Origin: Bradyrhizobium forestalis
GTDB lineage: Bacteria; Pseudomonadota; Alphaproteobacteria; Rhizobiales; Xanthobacteraceae
NCBI RefSeq assembly: GCF_002795245.1
Contig: NZ_PGVG01000027.1
Coordinates: 1-64,000, forward strand
DNA length: 64,000 bases
Direction: 5' to 3'
In this document: piece by piece, positions 53,773 through 61,890 of the stretch
Position numbering within the stretch: the stretch's first letter is position 1
Layout: every line of letters starts with the position of its first letter
Notes under the pieces: generated by a model
What the model was told of the DNA's origin: nothing
Seen by the model: only the letters and a program-made list of their open reading frames with translations
The model's database searches: none
Position numbers and translations under genes: made by a program

Positions 53773-54750
53773 TCACGGGCGGCGCGTCCAGCGTTCGGCG
53801 TTGACAGCGCCCGGCGGGACCTCGCCTTTGACGATCGCCTCGACCTGCCGCACGGTTTCCAGCGACTGGTATTCGATCGCCTGCGGGGTCAGGCCGCCGA
53901 CATGCGGCGTGGCGATGACGTTGAGGAGTTTCGCCAGCTCCGGGGTCGGCATCTGGTCGGGCGCGCGGCCGACATCCATCGCCGCGCCGGCAATGCGGTT
54001 CTCGCGCAGCGCGCGCGCAAGCGCCGCCTCGTCGACGAGATTGCCGCGCGAGAGATTGACGAAGACGGCATGCCTCTGCATCCGCGCCAGCGCCGCGTCG
54101 CCGATCAGGTTCTCGGTCTGCTCGTTGGCGATGGCAAGGCAGACGACATAGTCCGATGCGGCGAGGAGCTCGTCGAGGCCGACTTGCCGGATCGCGGCAT
54201 CGCTGACGGTTGCGAAGGGATCAGAGACCAGCACCTCCATGCGCAGCACTTTTGCGATCTCGGCAAGATAGCGCCCGATGCTGCCATAGCCGATGATGCC
54301 GATCCGGCTGCCGGCGAGCTGGCGGCCCATCCGCGCTTCAGGCTTGCGGCCGGCCTGGTAGTCGGCCGTCGTTCTCGACACACCGCGGGAGAGGTCGACG
54401 ATGAAGCCGAGCGCGAGCTCGGCGACCGCCTGCACGAAGCCCGGCCCGGCACGGGTCACGAGCACGCCGGCTTGCGAAGCCGCATCCACATTGACGTTGC
54501 GGATGTCGACGGCGCAGCGGACGAAGGCGCGCAGATGCGGCAGTTGCGCAAAGATCTCGCCGCGGCCTTCCGTCATGCGATCGGCGACGATGATGTCGGC
54601 ATCCCTTGCCGCGTGCACGAGACCGGCGGCGTCCAGCGGCTCATTGCCCTCGTGCAGGATCATCTCGGCGGCCGTGCGCAGGCCGTTCAGGCTGCGATCG
54701 CCGTAATAGTTCCGCCGCATCTCCGGGGTGTGCGCGAGCAGGACCTTCAC
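53773..54750 (-). CDS. D-2-hydroxyacid dehydrogenase family protein
   Basis: 325 residues. NAD-binding GIIGYGSIGRYLAEIAKVL and the substrate Arg in NLSRGNLVDEAAL; the catalytic His lies in ATPHVGG. The usual Glu of the DVFxxEP motif is missing: the corresponding stretch reads MDVGRAPDQMPTPEL. Reduces 2-oxo acids or oxidises D-2-hydroxy acids in relatives; activity here is uncertain. Confidence 0.85.
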   Translation of the reverse strand: MKVLLAHTPEMRRNYYGDRSLNGLRTAAEMILHEGNEPLDAAGLVHAARDADIIVADRMTEGRGEIFAQLPHLRAFVRCAVDIRNVNVDAASQAGVLVTRAGPGFVQAVAELALGFIVDLSRGVSRTTADYQAGRKPEARMGRQLAGSRIGIIGYGSIGRYLAEIAKVLRMEVLVSDPFATVSDAAIRQVGLDELLAASDYVVCLAIANEQTENLIGDAALARMQRHAVFVNLSRGNLVDEAALARALRENRIAGAAMDVGRAPDQMPTPELAKLLNVIATPHVGGLTPQAIEYQSLETVRQVEAIVKGEVPPGAVNAERWTRRP

Positions 54751-54762
54751 GACAAAACTCCT

Positions 54763-54921
54763 TCAATAGCCGAACGCGCGCGGCAACGCGGTCGAGAGCC
54801 ATGGCACGAAGGCGATGACGAGCAGCCACAGCATCAAGAGCCCAAGATAGCCCATGGCCGGCCTCGCCGTCTGCCCGATCGGCACGTAGCCGATCAGGCA
54901 GGCGCAGATCGGTGGCGCACC
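54763..54921 (-). pseudogene. TRAP-transporter large permease remnant (C-terminal end)
   Basis: In one frame on the minus strand: GAPPICACLIGYVPIGQTAR, PAMGYLGLLMLWLLVIAFVP, WLSTALPRAFGY then stop. This is the last two helices of a DctM-type permease. Everything upstream is gone; the remnant begins next to the DoxX terminator. Its position just before the hydroxyacid dehydrogenase suggests a lost uptake system for the dehydrogenase substrate. Confidence 0.6.
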
Positions 54922-54929
54922 GACACGAA

Positions 54930-54959
54930 AAAGCTGCGGGATGGCAATCCCGCAGCTTT
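54930..54959 (-). terminator. DoxX gene terminator
   Basis: Perfect 13-bp stem AAAGCTGCGGGAT / ATCCCGCAGCTTT with a 4-nt loop. On the minus strand it ends in GCTTTTTCG, 23 bases after the DoxX stop codon. Confidence 0.8.
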
Positions 54960-54981
54960 CGCATTTCGACGATCGATGAGG

Positions 54982-55425
54982 TCAGCGCGAATGTGCGCCG
55001 CTCAATTGGGCGCTTGCGGCCTCGACATCGCGCGAGGGACGCAGCGCGTAGGCGCCGTCGCCGAGCAGGGCCTGCGCGGCCAGCGCGATCGCCCAGAAGG
55101 CTGGGAATTCCCAACCGCCCTTCGGGTTGGTGAAGAAGAAGCCGGCCGCGCCGTGCACGGTGAAGATCGCGCCGAGCAGGATCGGGATGCCGGCCAGCGC
55201 GGCGTAGCGGGTCCAGACACCCAGGATCAGGGCGACGCCGCTCAGCACCTCGACCGTCATGACGACATAGGCGAGCTCGGGCGGGAAGCCGAGGCTGCCG
55301 AAGAATTTTGCGGTGCCGGCGGGGGTGAACACGAACACCTTCAGGCTGGCATGGGCGAGGAACAGCGCGCCCAGGGTCACGCGCAGCACCAGCGCGGCGT
55401 AAGGGGCGGTACGGGAATCGATCAT
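54982..55425 (-). CDS. DoxX-family membrane protein
   Basis: 147 residues from ATG 55425, with AAAGGAG upstream. Four helices and the DoxX signature region LRVTLGALFLAHASLKVFVF ... FFGSLGFPPELAYVVMTVEV. DoxX-like proteins support quinone or sulfur redox and oxidative-stress resistance. Divergent from a LysR gene that probably controls it. Confidence 0.88.
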   Translation of the reverse strand: MIDSRTAPYAALVLRVTLGALFLAHASLKVFVFTPAGTAKFFGSLGFPPELAYVVMTVEVLSGVALILGVWTRYAALAGIPILLGAIFTVHGAAGFFFTNPKGGWEFPAFWAIALAAQALLGDGAYALRPSRDVEAASAQLSGAHSR

Positions 55426-55521
55426 GGCGGTCTCCTTTGCGACGCACCATGATCTATTCTCAAATCGATGATAATCTGCTATTTTCGAAATATACTCCAC
55501 ACTAGCAGAGTGAGATTGACT

Positions 55522-56442
55522 TTGCTCGACCGCCTGACCAGCCTGGAGGTTTTCGCGAGGGTTGCCGCGGCCGGCAGCCTCTCTGGTGCTGCCCGGGCCA
55601 TGGGCCTGTCGCAGACTATGGTGACCAAGCATGTCGCCTCGCTGGAGGCGCGGCTCGGCACAAAACTGTTCCATCGCACAACCCGACGGCTCTCCATCAC
55701 CGAGGCTGGACGAAGCTATCTGGAATCCGCCGAACGCATCCTCGCCGACATGGAGGCTGCCGATGCCGCCATCGCGCGCGAACGCATCGAGCCGCGCGGG
55801 CTGCTGCGCGTCAACGTCCCCGTCGTGTTCGGCACGAGGCAGATTGCGCCTGCGATCGCGGAGTTTTCGGCAGCCCACCCCGAGGTCACCGTCGAGCTCG
55901 GCCTCAACGATCGCCTCGTCGACCTCGCCGAGGAAGGCTGGGATCTTGCGATCCGCATCGGCAGCCTGCGCGACTCCAGCCTGGTGGCGCGGAAGCTCGC
56001 ACCGAACCGCCTCGTGGTCTGTGCCGCACCTTCCTATCTTGCCAGGCACGGCACGCCGCGCAGCGTCGCCGACCTCGCCGGGCATAATTGCCTCGGCTAC
56101 ACGCTCTCGCAGCAGGCGAGCGCGGCGGAATGGCTGTTCGGCGCCGAGGGTGAGATCCGCGTCCAGGTCAGCGGCACCTTACGCGCCAACAACGGCGATG
56201 CGCTGCGCGCGGCGACGCTGGCCGGCCTTGGCCTCGCGCGGCAGCCGACCTTCATCATCGCCGACGACCTGCGCAGCGGCGCCCTCGTCGCGCTGCCGCT
56301 CGACCAGCCGGAGATCCAGACCTCGGCCGTGCATGCGGTCTACCTGCCCGATCGCCGGCCGCCGGCGAAGGTGCGCGCCTTCATCGACTTTCTCGCCGCC
56401 CGCTTTGCGCCTGTCGCGCCCTGGGATCGCGGACTGCCGTGA
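55522..56442 (+). CDS. LysR-family transcriptional regulator
   Basis: About 306 residues if TTG 55522 is used, giving LLDRLTSLEVFARVAAAG as in close relatives. In-frame ATG 55468 and GTG 55510 are alternatives. N-terminal winged HTH (GAARAMGLSQTMVTKHVASL), C-terminal LysR substrate-binding domain. Divergent from DoxX. A TTTCGAAA palindrome in ATTTTCGAAATA at about 55480-55491 may be its operator. Confidence 0.87.
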   Translation: MLDRLTSLEVFARVAAAGSLSGAARAMGLSQTMVTKHVASLEARLGTKLFHRTTRRLSITEAGRSYLESAERILADMEAADAAIARERIEPRGLLRVNVPVVFGTRQIAPAIAEFSAAHPEVTVELGLNDRLVDLAEEGWDLAIRIGSLRDSSLVARKLAPNRLVVCAAPSYLARHGTPRSVADLAGHNCLGYTLSQQASAAEWLFGAEGEIRVQVSGTLRANNGDALRAATLAGLGLARQPTFIIADDLRSGALVALPLDQPEIQTSAVHAVYLPDRRPPAKVRAFIDFLAARFAPVAPWDRGLP

Positions 56443-56582
56443 CCGCGCACGGCCGCGCCGGCCTGGTAGGCCTCCTGCCTGATTTTGTCGCAGGCCCAAC
56501 GTGAACTAGCGCACAGACGGACTCATGGCGGCACCCTAGAAAAAGTGACATCATCGCGCGCATTGCCGATGGAGGTGACATC

Positions 56583-58064
56583 ATGCGCCGTCCAGTTCTT
56601 TGCAATTTGTTCCTTGCGTCCGGCCTTCTCGCACTCGCCCAATTGGCGACGCCAACGGAGGCCGCCGCCGAAGCGCGGCTTGCGCTGGTGATCGGCCAAT
56701 CGGCCTATCGCACCGTGCCGGAGCTGCCCAATGCCGCCAACGACGCCAAGGGCATGACGGAGCTGCTCGGCAATGCCGGCTTCACCGTCACCACCGTGGC
56801 CAATTTGGCACAGACCGAGATGCGCGTGGCGATCTCGGACTTCGCCGGCAAGGTCAGCGCCAGCGGCGCCGACACCGTCGCCTTGGTGTTCTATGCCGGC
56901 CACGGCCTGCAGATCGACGGCGAGAATTATCTCGTGCCAGTTGATCTCGATCCCAAGCGCGAGGCCGACATTCCGCTGCAGGGCGTGCGGCTGAACGACC
57001 TGCTCAACACGCTCGGCGCGCTGCCGACGCGGGCGCGCATCTTCATGCTCGACGCCTGCCGCAACAATCCGTTCCCAGCGCTCAGCGGCGCCGGCCACGG
57101 CCTTGCGATCGTCGACACCAAGGCCGGCGCGCCCGGCTCCTTCATCTCCTATTCGACCTCGCCCGGCGCCGAGGCCGAGGACGGCAACGGCATCGACAGC
57201 CCCTATACCACGGCTGCGCTGTCCATCGCCAAGCAGCCCAATCTGCCGATCGAGGAAGTGTTCAAGCGAATCCGCGTCGCCGTGGCGCAATCGACTGACG
57301 GGCGGCAGATCCCCTGGGAAAGCTCGTCGCTGACCACAGACTTCAAGTTCTTCGGCGAGAGCAGCGGCAGCACGCCCGCTCTTCCCGGCGCATCCGCGAT
57401 GGCGCTCGCCAGCGGGACGCGCAGCGTCGAAGACTGGCGCAAGACTCTGCAGGGCAAGCCGGCCATGGTCGCCTATGAGCTCGTGATCACGGAGGACACC
57501 GTGGAGGCGTATCAGGCCTATATCGAGCTGTACGCCCAGGACACCCGTACGCCGCGGCTGCGCACGGTGCTAGAGCGGCGTCGCCAGATGCTGGCGTGGG
57601 AGCGTGCCACCGCCATCAACACTCGCGCCTCGTTCGAGGCTTATCTCGCGAACTGGGACAACAGCGATCTCGCGGCAACCGCGCGCCGGCTGCTGCTGCG
57701 CGTGCAGAACCGCAACTACGCCTTGCCCGTCGCCGCCGCGGCGACGCCCGTCGCGGTCGCGATGGCTCCGACCTGCCCGTGCTCGGCGCCCACGCCTCCG
57801 GCTAGCCCGGTCAACCCGGCCGTGGCGCCCGTCATCAAGAAGCGCGTCGACGAGACCCCGCCGAAGCGCAAGGTGGTCGAGACGCCGCCCAAGCGACGAC
57901 CGCCGTCTGACCAAGTGGTCTACGAGCGCGCGCCGCCGCCGGATCGCGGCCCGCCGCCCGAGGCTGTCATGCAAGGCATCGGCATCGGTGTTGGGATTGG
58001 CCTCGGCATGGGAATGGGCGGCCGCGGCGGAGACAATTATGGCGGCGGGCACCGCAGATACTGA
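56583..58064 (+). CDS. secreted caspase-like (peptidase C14) protein
   Basis: 493 residues. Signal peptide (CNLFLASGLLALAQLATPT), then a caspase p20 domain: ARLALVIGQSAYRTVPELPN, His107 in FYAGHGLQ and Cys159 in LDACRNNP. Middle helical region (about 300-400), then a Pro/Arg-rich linker (ETPPKRKVVETPPKRRPP) and a Gly-rich end (GIGIGVGIGLGMGMGGRGG). Cleaves after basic residues in related metacaspases. Exported rather than cytosolic, so the role is unclear. Confidence 0.9.
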   Translation: MRRPVLCNLFLASGLLALAQLATPTEAAAEARLALVIGQSAYRTVPELPNAANDAKGMTELLGNAGFTVTTVANLAQTEMRVAISDFAGKVSASGADTVALVFYAGHGLQIDGENYLVPVDLDPKREADIPLQGVRLNDLLNTLGALPTRARIFMLDACRNNPFPALSGAGHGLAIVDTKAGAPGSFISYSTSPGAEAEDGNGIDSPYTTAALSIAKQPNLPIEEVFKRIRVAVAQSTDGRQIPWESSSLTTDFKFFGESSGSTPALPGASAMALASGTRSVEDWRKTLQGKPAMVAYELVITEDTVEAYQAYIELYAQDTRTPRLRTVLERRRQMLAWERATAINTRASFEAYLANWDNSDLAATARRLLLRVQNRNYALPVAAAATPVAVAMAPTCPCSAPTPPASPVNPAVAPVIKKRVDETPPKRKVVETPPKRRPPSDQVVYERAPPPDRGPPPEAVMQGIGIGVGIGLGMGMGGRGGDNYGGGHRRY

Positions 58065-58100
58065 GCTGCGGCGCGTTCTGATGCTTGGGCAATAAATTAA

Positions 58101-58129
58101 AGCGCGATGATGCCCACTCTCATCGCGCT
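58101..58129. terminator. shared hairpin between convergent caspase-like and histidine kinase genes
   Basis: Perfect 10-bp stem AGCGCGATGA / TCATCGCGCT with a 9-nt loop, directly adjoining the kinase stop codon. Serves both convergent transcripts. Confidence 0.6.
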
Positions 58130-59512
58130 CTAGACGTTGGGCACGGCCGACTCGGAACGGGTCGACTCCGTTGATGTTGCGCGCGGCAGGCGAACGCGCA
58201 TGCGCGTGCCGCCGCCAGACCGATCTTCGATGGCGACGGTGCCGCCGTTGCTTTCGACGATCTGGCGCACGATGGTCAAACCGAGCCCCGCACCTCCGCT
58301 GTCGCGATTGCGCGAGATCTCAAGACGGTAGAACGGGTCGAACACGAGAGCACGTTCGCCGATGGGTATGCCGGGCCCGCGGTCCTCGACCAGGAGTTCG
58401 ACCGCCTCCTTGGCTGCCTGCAGGGAAATCTCCGCGCCGCCTCCATAGCCGATCGCGTTGTTGACGAGATTGGCGAGCACGCGTGCCATGCCGGCGGGCG
58501 ATCCCCGAACGATGAGCGACGGCTCCGAACAGTGCAGCGTCACCGCCTGGCCCGCACTCTTACGCGCTTCGTATTCCGCTCGCGCGAGGCCGGCGAGATC
58601 GACCGTCCCTTCGGGCGCTGCAATGAAGGAGGCGCGCACAAAGGCGAGCGCGTCATCCATCAGCGATTGCATGTCGTTGAGATCGGCGGCCGCCTTTTCC
58701 CGTTGCGCACTCTCGGGCAGCAATTCGAGGCGCAGCCGGAGTCGCGTCACATAGGTGCGCAAATCGTGACTGATTGCGCCGAGCACAAGCGTACGGCTGC
58801 GCATCAGCTCGGCAATGCGCGCCTGCATGGTATTGACGGCACGGATCAGGGCGCGCACGTCGGGTGCGCCGCGTTCGGCGACCGGCTGAGTCTGCGCCGC
58901 CGTACCGAAGCGCTCCACCGCGACCGTCAACTGCGACAACGGCCTGATTTCGCGGCGAACCGCAAGGAGGGCGATGAGAGCGACGACAAATCCGAGAATT
59001 CCCGCGAGCAAGCCGACGGGAATACCAAGGAGGCGGAGGCCGGGCTCGCCCGCCGCGTCGATTTCCAGGTAGTCGCCGCCGGCAAGTCCGATGACGCCGT
59101 GCAGGCGCGCGGTGACGAGGTCGCGCAAGCGCGTTACCGGCTGGCCTTCCCTCGCGGTGACGAAGGACAGCGCTACCAGCCGATCCGCCGGTGCTCCGAT
59201 CAGCGCGCGCAGCCTCTGCTCCGCGCCGTCCATGAGCCGGCCATGCACATTGTGGGACGGCATGTCGGATCGAATGACCGGCTTGAACCGCGCCGTAGTT
59301 GCCGCGCGCCGCACCAGATCGCGAGCATCGGGAGGCACCTTCTCGAGCGCCTGCACGAGCGCAGCGATCTGGCCGACGAACGGAGCAAATCCGCCCGCTT
59401 CGCCGCGGCCGCGCTGCTCGACGAACCAGATTGCGGCGGAAAGCATTTGCACGAAAATGATGCCGCCGACGACGATGAAGGCGAGGCGGGCGGCAATGCG
59501 AAGACGGCTCAT
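58130..59512 (-). CDS. two-component sensor histidine kinase
   Basis: 460 residues. TM1 near residues 8-28, a periplasmic sensor of about 120 residues, TM2 near 168-185, HAMP, HisKA with phospho-acceptor in GAISHDLRT, and HATPase with N-box NLVNNAIGYG, G1 EDRGPGIP and G2 GAGLGLTIV. Signal unknown. It follows the response-regulator gene by 15 bp, so the pair is co-transcribed. Confidence 0.92.
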   Translation of the reverse strand: MSRLRIAARLAFIVVGGIIFVQMLSAAIWFVEQRGRGEAGGFAPFVGQIAALVQALEKVPPDARDLVRRAATTARFKPVIRSDMPSHNVHGRLMDGAEQRLRALIGAPADRLVALSFVTAREGQPVTRLRDLVTARLHGVIGLAGGDYLEIDAAGEPGLRLLGIPVGLLAGILGFVVALIALLAVRREIRPLSQLTVAVERFGTAAQTQPVAERGAPDVRALIRAVNTMQARIAELMRSRTLVLGAISHDLRTYVTRLRLRLELLPESAQREKAAADLNDMQSLMDDALAFVRASFIAAPEGTVDLAGLARAEYEARKSAGQAVTLHCSEPSLIVRGSPAGMARVLANLVNNAIGYGGGAEISLQAAKEAVELLVEDRGPGIPIGERALVFDPFYRLEISRNRDSGGAGLGLTIVRQIVESNGGTVAIEDRSGGGTRMRVRLPRATSTESTRSESAVPNV

Positions 59513-59527
59513 GCTGCACCAGTTTCG

Positions 59528-60238
59528 TCAGAGCGTGCGGACATCTGCACTGAACAGGTAACCGCCGTTGCGCACCGTTCTGATCGAGAACACCGCATTG
59601 GGGTCGGCGGCGGCGAGCTTGCGGCGCAAGCGGCTGACCGACACGTCGATGACACGGTCAAAGGGCTCCGCAGTGCGGCCGCGCGTCCAGTCGAGGAGCT
59701 GGTCGCGCGACAACACCCGTTTAGGCCGCTCCAGAAAGCAGGCGAGCAAATCGAATTCCGCCGAGGTGAGTTCGACGACCGCTTCCTTGTCGTCGACGAG
59801 GCTGCGCGCATCGAGATCGGCCACGAAGCGCCCGAAACCGAGCCGCCGCGACAGACCGCCCTGCAGCGGACCGCCCACCCGCCGCAGCACGGCCTTTATG
59901 CGTGCAAGCAATTCCCGCGGATTGAAAGGCTTCGGCAGATAATCGTCCGCCCCGATCTCGAGGCCGACGATCCGATCGACGTCCTCACCCTTGGCGGTCA
60001 GCATCACGATCGGCGGACCACCTCTGCCACGCAGTCGACGGCAAATCGAGAGCCCGTCTTCGCCCGGCAGCATGATATCGAGCACGATGAGGTCTGGATT
60101 GGCCTGCAGCAGCGCACGATCCATCGCGGCGCCATTTTCGACGCAAATCGTCGCGTAACCCTCGCGCGTCAGAAGGTCCGCCAGCAATGGCCGGATCTCC
60201 CGATCATCTTCCACGATCATGATCGTCCGCTTGTCCAT
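59528..60238 (-). CDS. OmpR-family response regulator
   Basis: 236 residues. Receiver domain with phospho-acceptor in LIVLDIMLPGEDG and Lys in LPKPFNPRELLARI, then a winged-helix Trans_reg_C domain (LTSAEFDLLACFLERPKRVL, RVIDVSVSRLRRKL). First gene of the pair with the kinase. A 10-bp direct repeat (60289-60310) lies 51 bp upstream and is a likely binding site. Confidence 0.93.
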   Translation of the reverse strand: MDKRTIMIVEDDREIRPLLADLLTREGYATICVENGAAMDRALLQANPDLIVLDIMLPGEDGLSICRRLRGRGGPPIVMLTAKGEDVDRIVGLEIGADDYLPKPFNPRELLARIKAVLRRVGGPLQGGLSRRLGFGRFVADLDARSLVDDKEAVVELTSAEFDLLACFLERPKRVLSRDQLLDWTRGRTAEPFDRVIDVSVSRLRRKLAAADPNAVFSIRTVRNGGYLFSADVRTL

Positions 60239-60288
60239 GACGACGATCTATCGATCAATGCGTCGGCGGCAATAAGGCGGCGCGCTGC

Positions 60289-60310
60289 CGTTACAAAACG
60301 TTACAAATCG
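60289..60310. promoter_or_regulatory. tandem direct repeat, candidate OmpR-type operator
   Basis: CGTTACAAAA followed directly by CGTTACAAAT and CG: two copies of CGTTACAAA in one helical-turn register. OmpR-family regulators bind such head-to-tail repeats. It lies between the response regulator gene and the divergent secreted-protein operon and could control both. Confidence 0.5.
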
Positions 60311-60408
60311 GGGTTCGCCCGCAATATCGCGGCAAAGAGGCGCGGCAATAGTGTCCCCATGCGGTGCGGCCGGACTGTTGCCGGCGCGCCCTTTAGAGGG
60401 AGAAACTG

Positions 60409-60738
60409 ATGAAACGTATCCTAGCTTCGGCCTCACTCGCAGCCGTGCTGGCCGCGGCCGGCGTATCTGAGGCAAACGCCTGGGTCCGCACCGGCACCGT
60501 CACCACTCGGCGCGGCACCTATTACGGCAGCGCCAGCGGCGGCTGCGCCGGCGGCACCTGCTCGCGCTCGACCTCCGTAACCGGGCCGAACGGAGGTACG
60601 GTCTCGCGAACCGGCAGCATCACGCGCGTCGGCCCTCACGCCTACGACTATACGCGCACCACGACCGGCCCGTACGGCAACAGCGTGACGCGTAGCGGCA
60701 CAGTCGTGGCCTATCCGTTCTACGGATACCGCTACTGA
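60409..60738 (+). CDS. small secreted Gly/Thr/Tyr-rich protein
   Basis: 109 residues with AGGGAGAAACTG before the ATG. Signal peptide KRILASASLAAVLAAAGVSE, cleavage near ANA. The mature part has tandem beta-like repeats (TGTVTTRRGTYYGSASGG, TSVTGPNGGTVSRTGSI, TTTGPYGNSVTRSGTVV), perhaps a small amyloid-like or surface protein. First of three small secreted genes. Confidence 0.75.
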   Translation: MKRILASASLAAVLAAAGVSEANAWVRTGTVTTRRGTYYGSASGGCAGGTCSRSTSVTGPNGGTVSRTGSITRVGPHAYDYTRTTTGPYGNSVTRSGTVVAYPFYGYRY

Positions 60739-60832
60739 TCCGCGCGCCGCGGCCGCCGGCTGATTTCCAGCCCCCGGGTCCGGCCGGCGGCCGCAAACCT
60801 CGGTGCCATTTCAACTGAAAGATGGATTCCAA

Positions 60833-61111
60833 ATGACAAGACTGACGATCATGGCGGCGGCCACCGCAGCGGCGCTGGCCGCGGGCTCGGCTGCCTATGG
60901 CTTTCCGCCCACCCCTCACCTTGCTCCCGACGATCCGATCCGGGTGAGCGGCGGGTGCGGACCCGGCTGGCACCTCACACCCAATGGGCTGTGTCGGCGC
61001 GACGCCATTCCCTACGCGTATCGGCCTTACGCCGACGTGATCCCGCCCCATGCCGGCCGCTGCTGGTGGACTGACGCGCCCCTGGGCGTTCGGAGGGTCT
61101 GCGCATGGTGA
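60833..61111 (+). CDS. small secreted GCG/Cys-motif protein
   Basis: 92 residues from ATG 60833. Signal peptide then RVSGGCGPGWHLTPNGLCRR, the GCGPGWH motif seen in many short periplasmic proteins of Bradyrhizobium, plus a Cys near the C-terminus (RCWWTDAPLGVRRVCAW). The four Cys could form disulfides. Its end overlaps the start of the next gene. Confidence 0.75.
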   Translation: MTRLTIMAAATAAALAAGSAAYGFPPTPHLAPDDPIRVSGGCGPGWHLTPNGLCRRDAIPYAYRPYADVIPPHAGRCWWTDAPLGVRRVCAW

Positions 61112-61371
61112 GGGATCCAAGCCTGCATCAGTTGAGACGCGCGGCCGCAGCAATGCTGACAGCGGCGGTCGCAGCCGCGTCCGCGTCTTCCGCACAGGCG
61201 CAGCGACAGGAGATACGCCAAGCCTGCACTGCCGACATGCGGGCGTTGTGCTCTGGCATCATGCCCGGATCGGGGCGCATCAAGCAGTGCATGATCGACA
61301 AATTCGATCGGCTTTCGGAAGGCTGCAAGAGCGCGCTCAAGGCGGCGCAGGCGCAGTCACCCAAGCAATAG
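61105..61371 (+). CDS. small secreted Cys-rich repeat protein
   Basis: 88 residues. Signal-like region AAAAMLTAAVAAASASSAQA, then CTADMRALCSGIMPGSGRIK, QCMIDKFDRLSEGC: a single unit of the Cys-rich repeat (four Cys) found in GLG1-like proteins. Overlaps the previous gene by 7 bp. Periplasmic; function unknown. Confidence 0.75.
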   Translation: MVRDPSLHQLRRAAAAMLTAAVAAASASSAQAQRQEIRQACTADMRALCSGIMPGSGRIKQCMIDKFDRLSEGCKSALKAAQAQSPKQ

Positions 61372-61396
61372 ACCCGGCTAGCGAAACCTGGGGCTG

Positions 61397-61768
61397 CTAT
61401 TGCCCGAGCTCGGGATAATCCTTCTGCATGGACTCGCGGATCCGGGCTGCCTGGATCGCGCGATAGAGGATCTGCGCCGTCTTCATGTCGCCGGCCTTGA
61501 TGCAGAGATCCACGATCCGTCGCACGGCATCGTCGCGCATCAGATCGTCGGAGATCTTCATCGCGATCTCCATCGCGGCGCGAGCTGCGCGTTCATAACG
61601 CTCGCGTTCGCGATTGCCGGCCGGCGTGGCAGCTCCGGCGGCTTCGGCGTTCGCCCTCGCAGCCTCGCAGATGTTGCGGATCCGGTCGGCGGCCTCGATG
61701 TCGCCGATCGGAAGCTGGATCGGCTGATCCCAAATGTCAGCCGGCTCGCGCCTTGCAAACCACTTCAT
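61397..61768 (-). CDS. hypothetical helical protein
   Basis: 123 residues. MKWFARREPADIWDQPIQLP, then an all-helical region (DRIRNICEAARANAEAAGAA, RAAMEIAMKISDDLMRDDAV, LCIKAGDMKTAQILYRAIQA) reminiscent of TPR-like helices. Cytosolic. No family recognised. Confidence 0.65.
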   Translation of the reverse strand: MKWFARREPADIWDQPIQLPIGDIEAADRIRNICEAARANAEAAGAATPAGNRERERYERAARAAMEIAMKISDDLMRDDAVRRIVDLCIKAGDMKTAQILYRAIQAARIRESMQKDYPELGQ

Positions 61769-61890
61769 CGCCCGACCATCCCATGAGCTTCGAGGGACCG
61801 CACCGATCGGCTCCGGCGGAGCAGTATATTGAACCAGACCGGGATCGACGAGGCGGTTTTCTTCGCCATGCGGGTTGGCTCTCGGCTCTT

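Noticed and set aside
58532-60409. 625-codon plus-strand frame across the kinase and regulator genes
   Set aside because: Spans two well-supported minus-strand genes and their gap; Arg/His-rich and domain-free.
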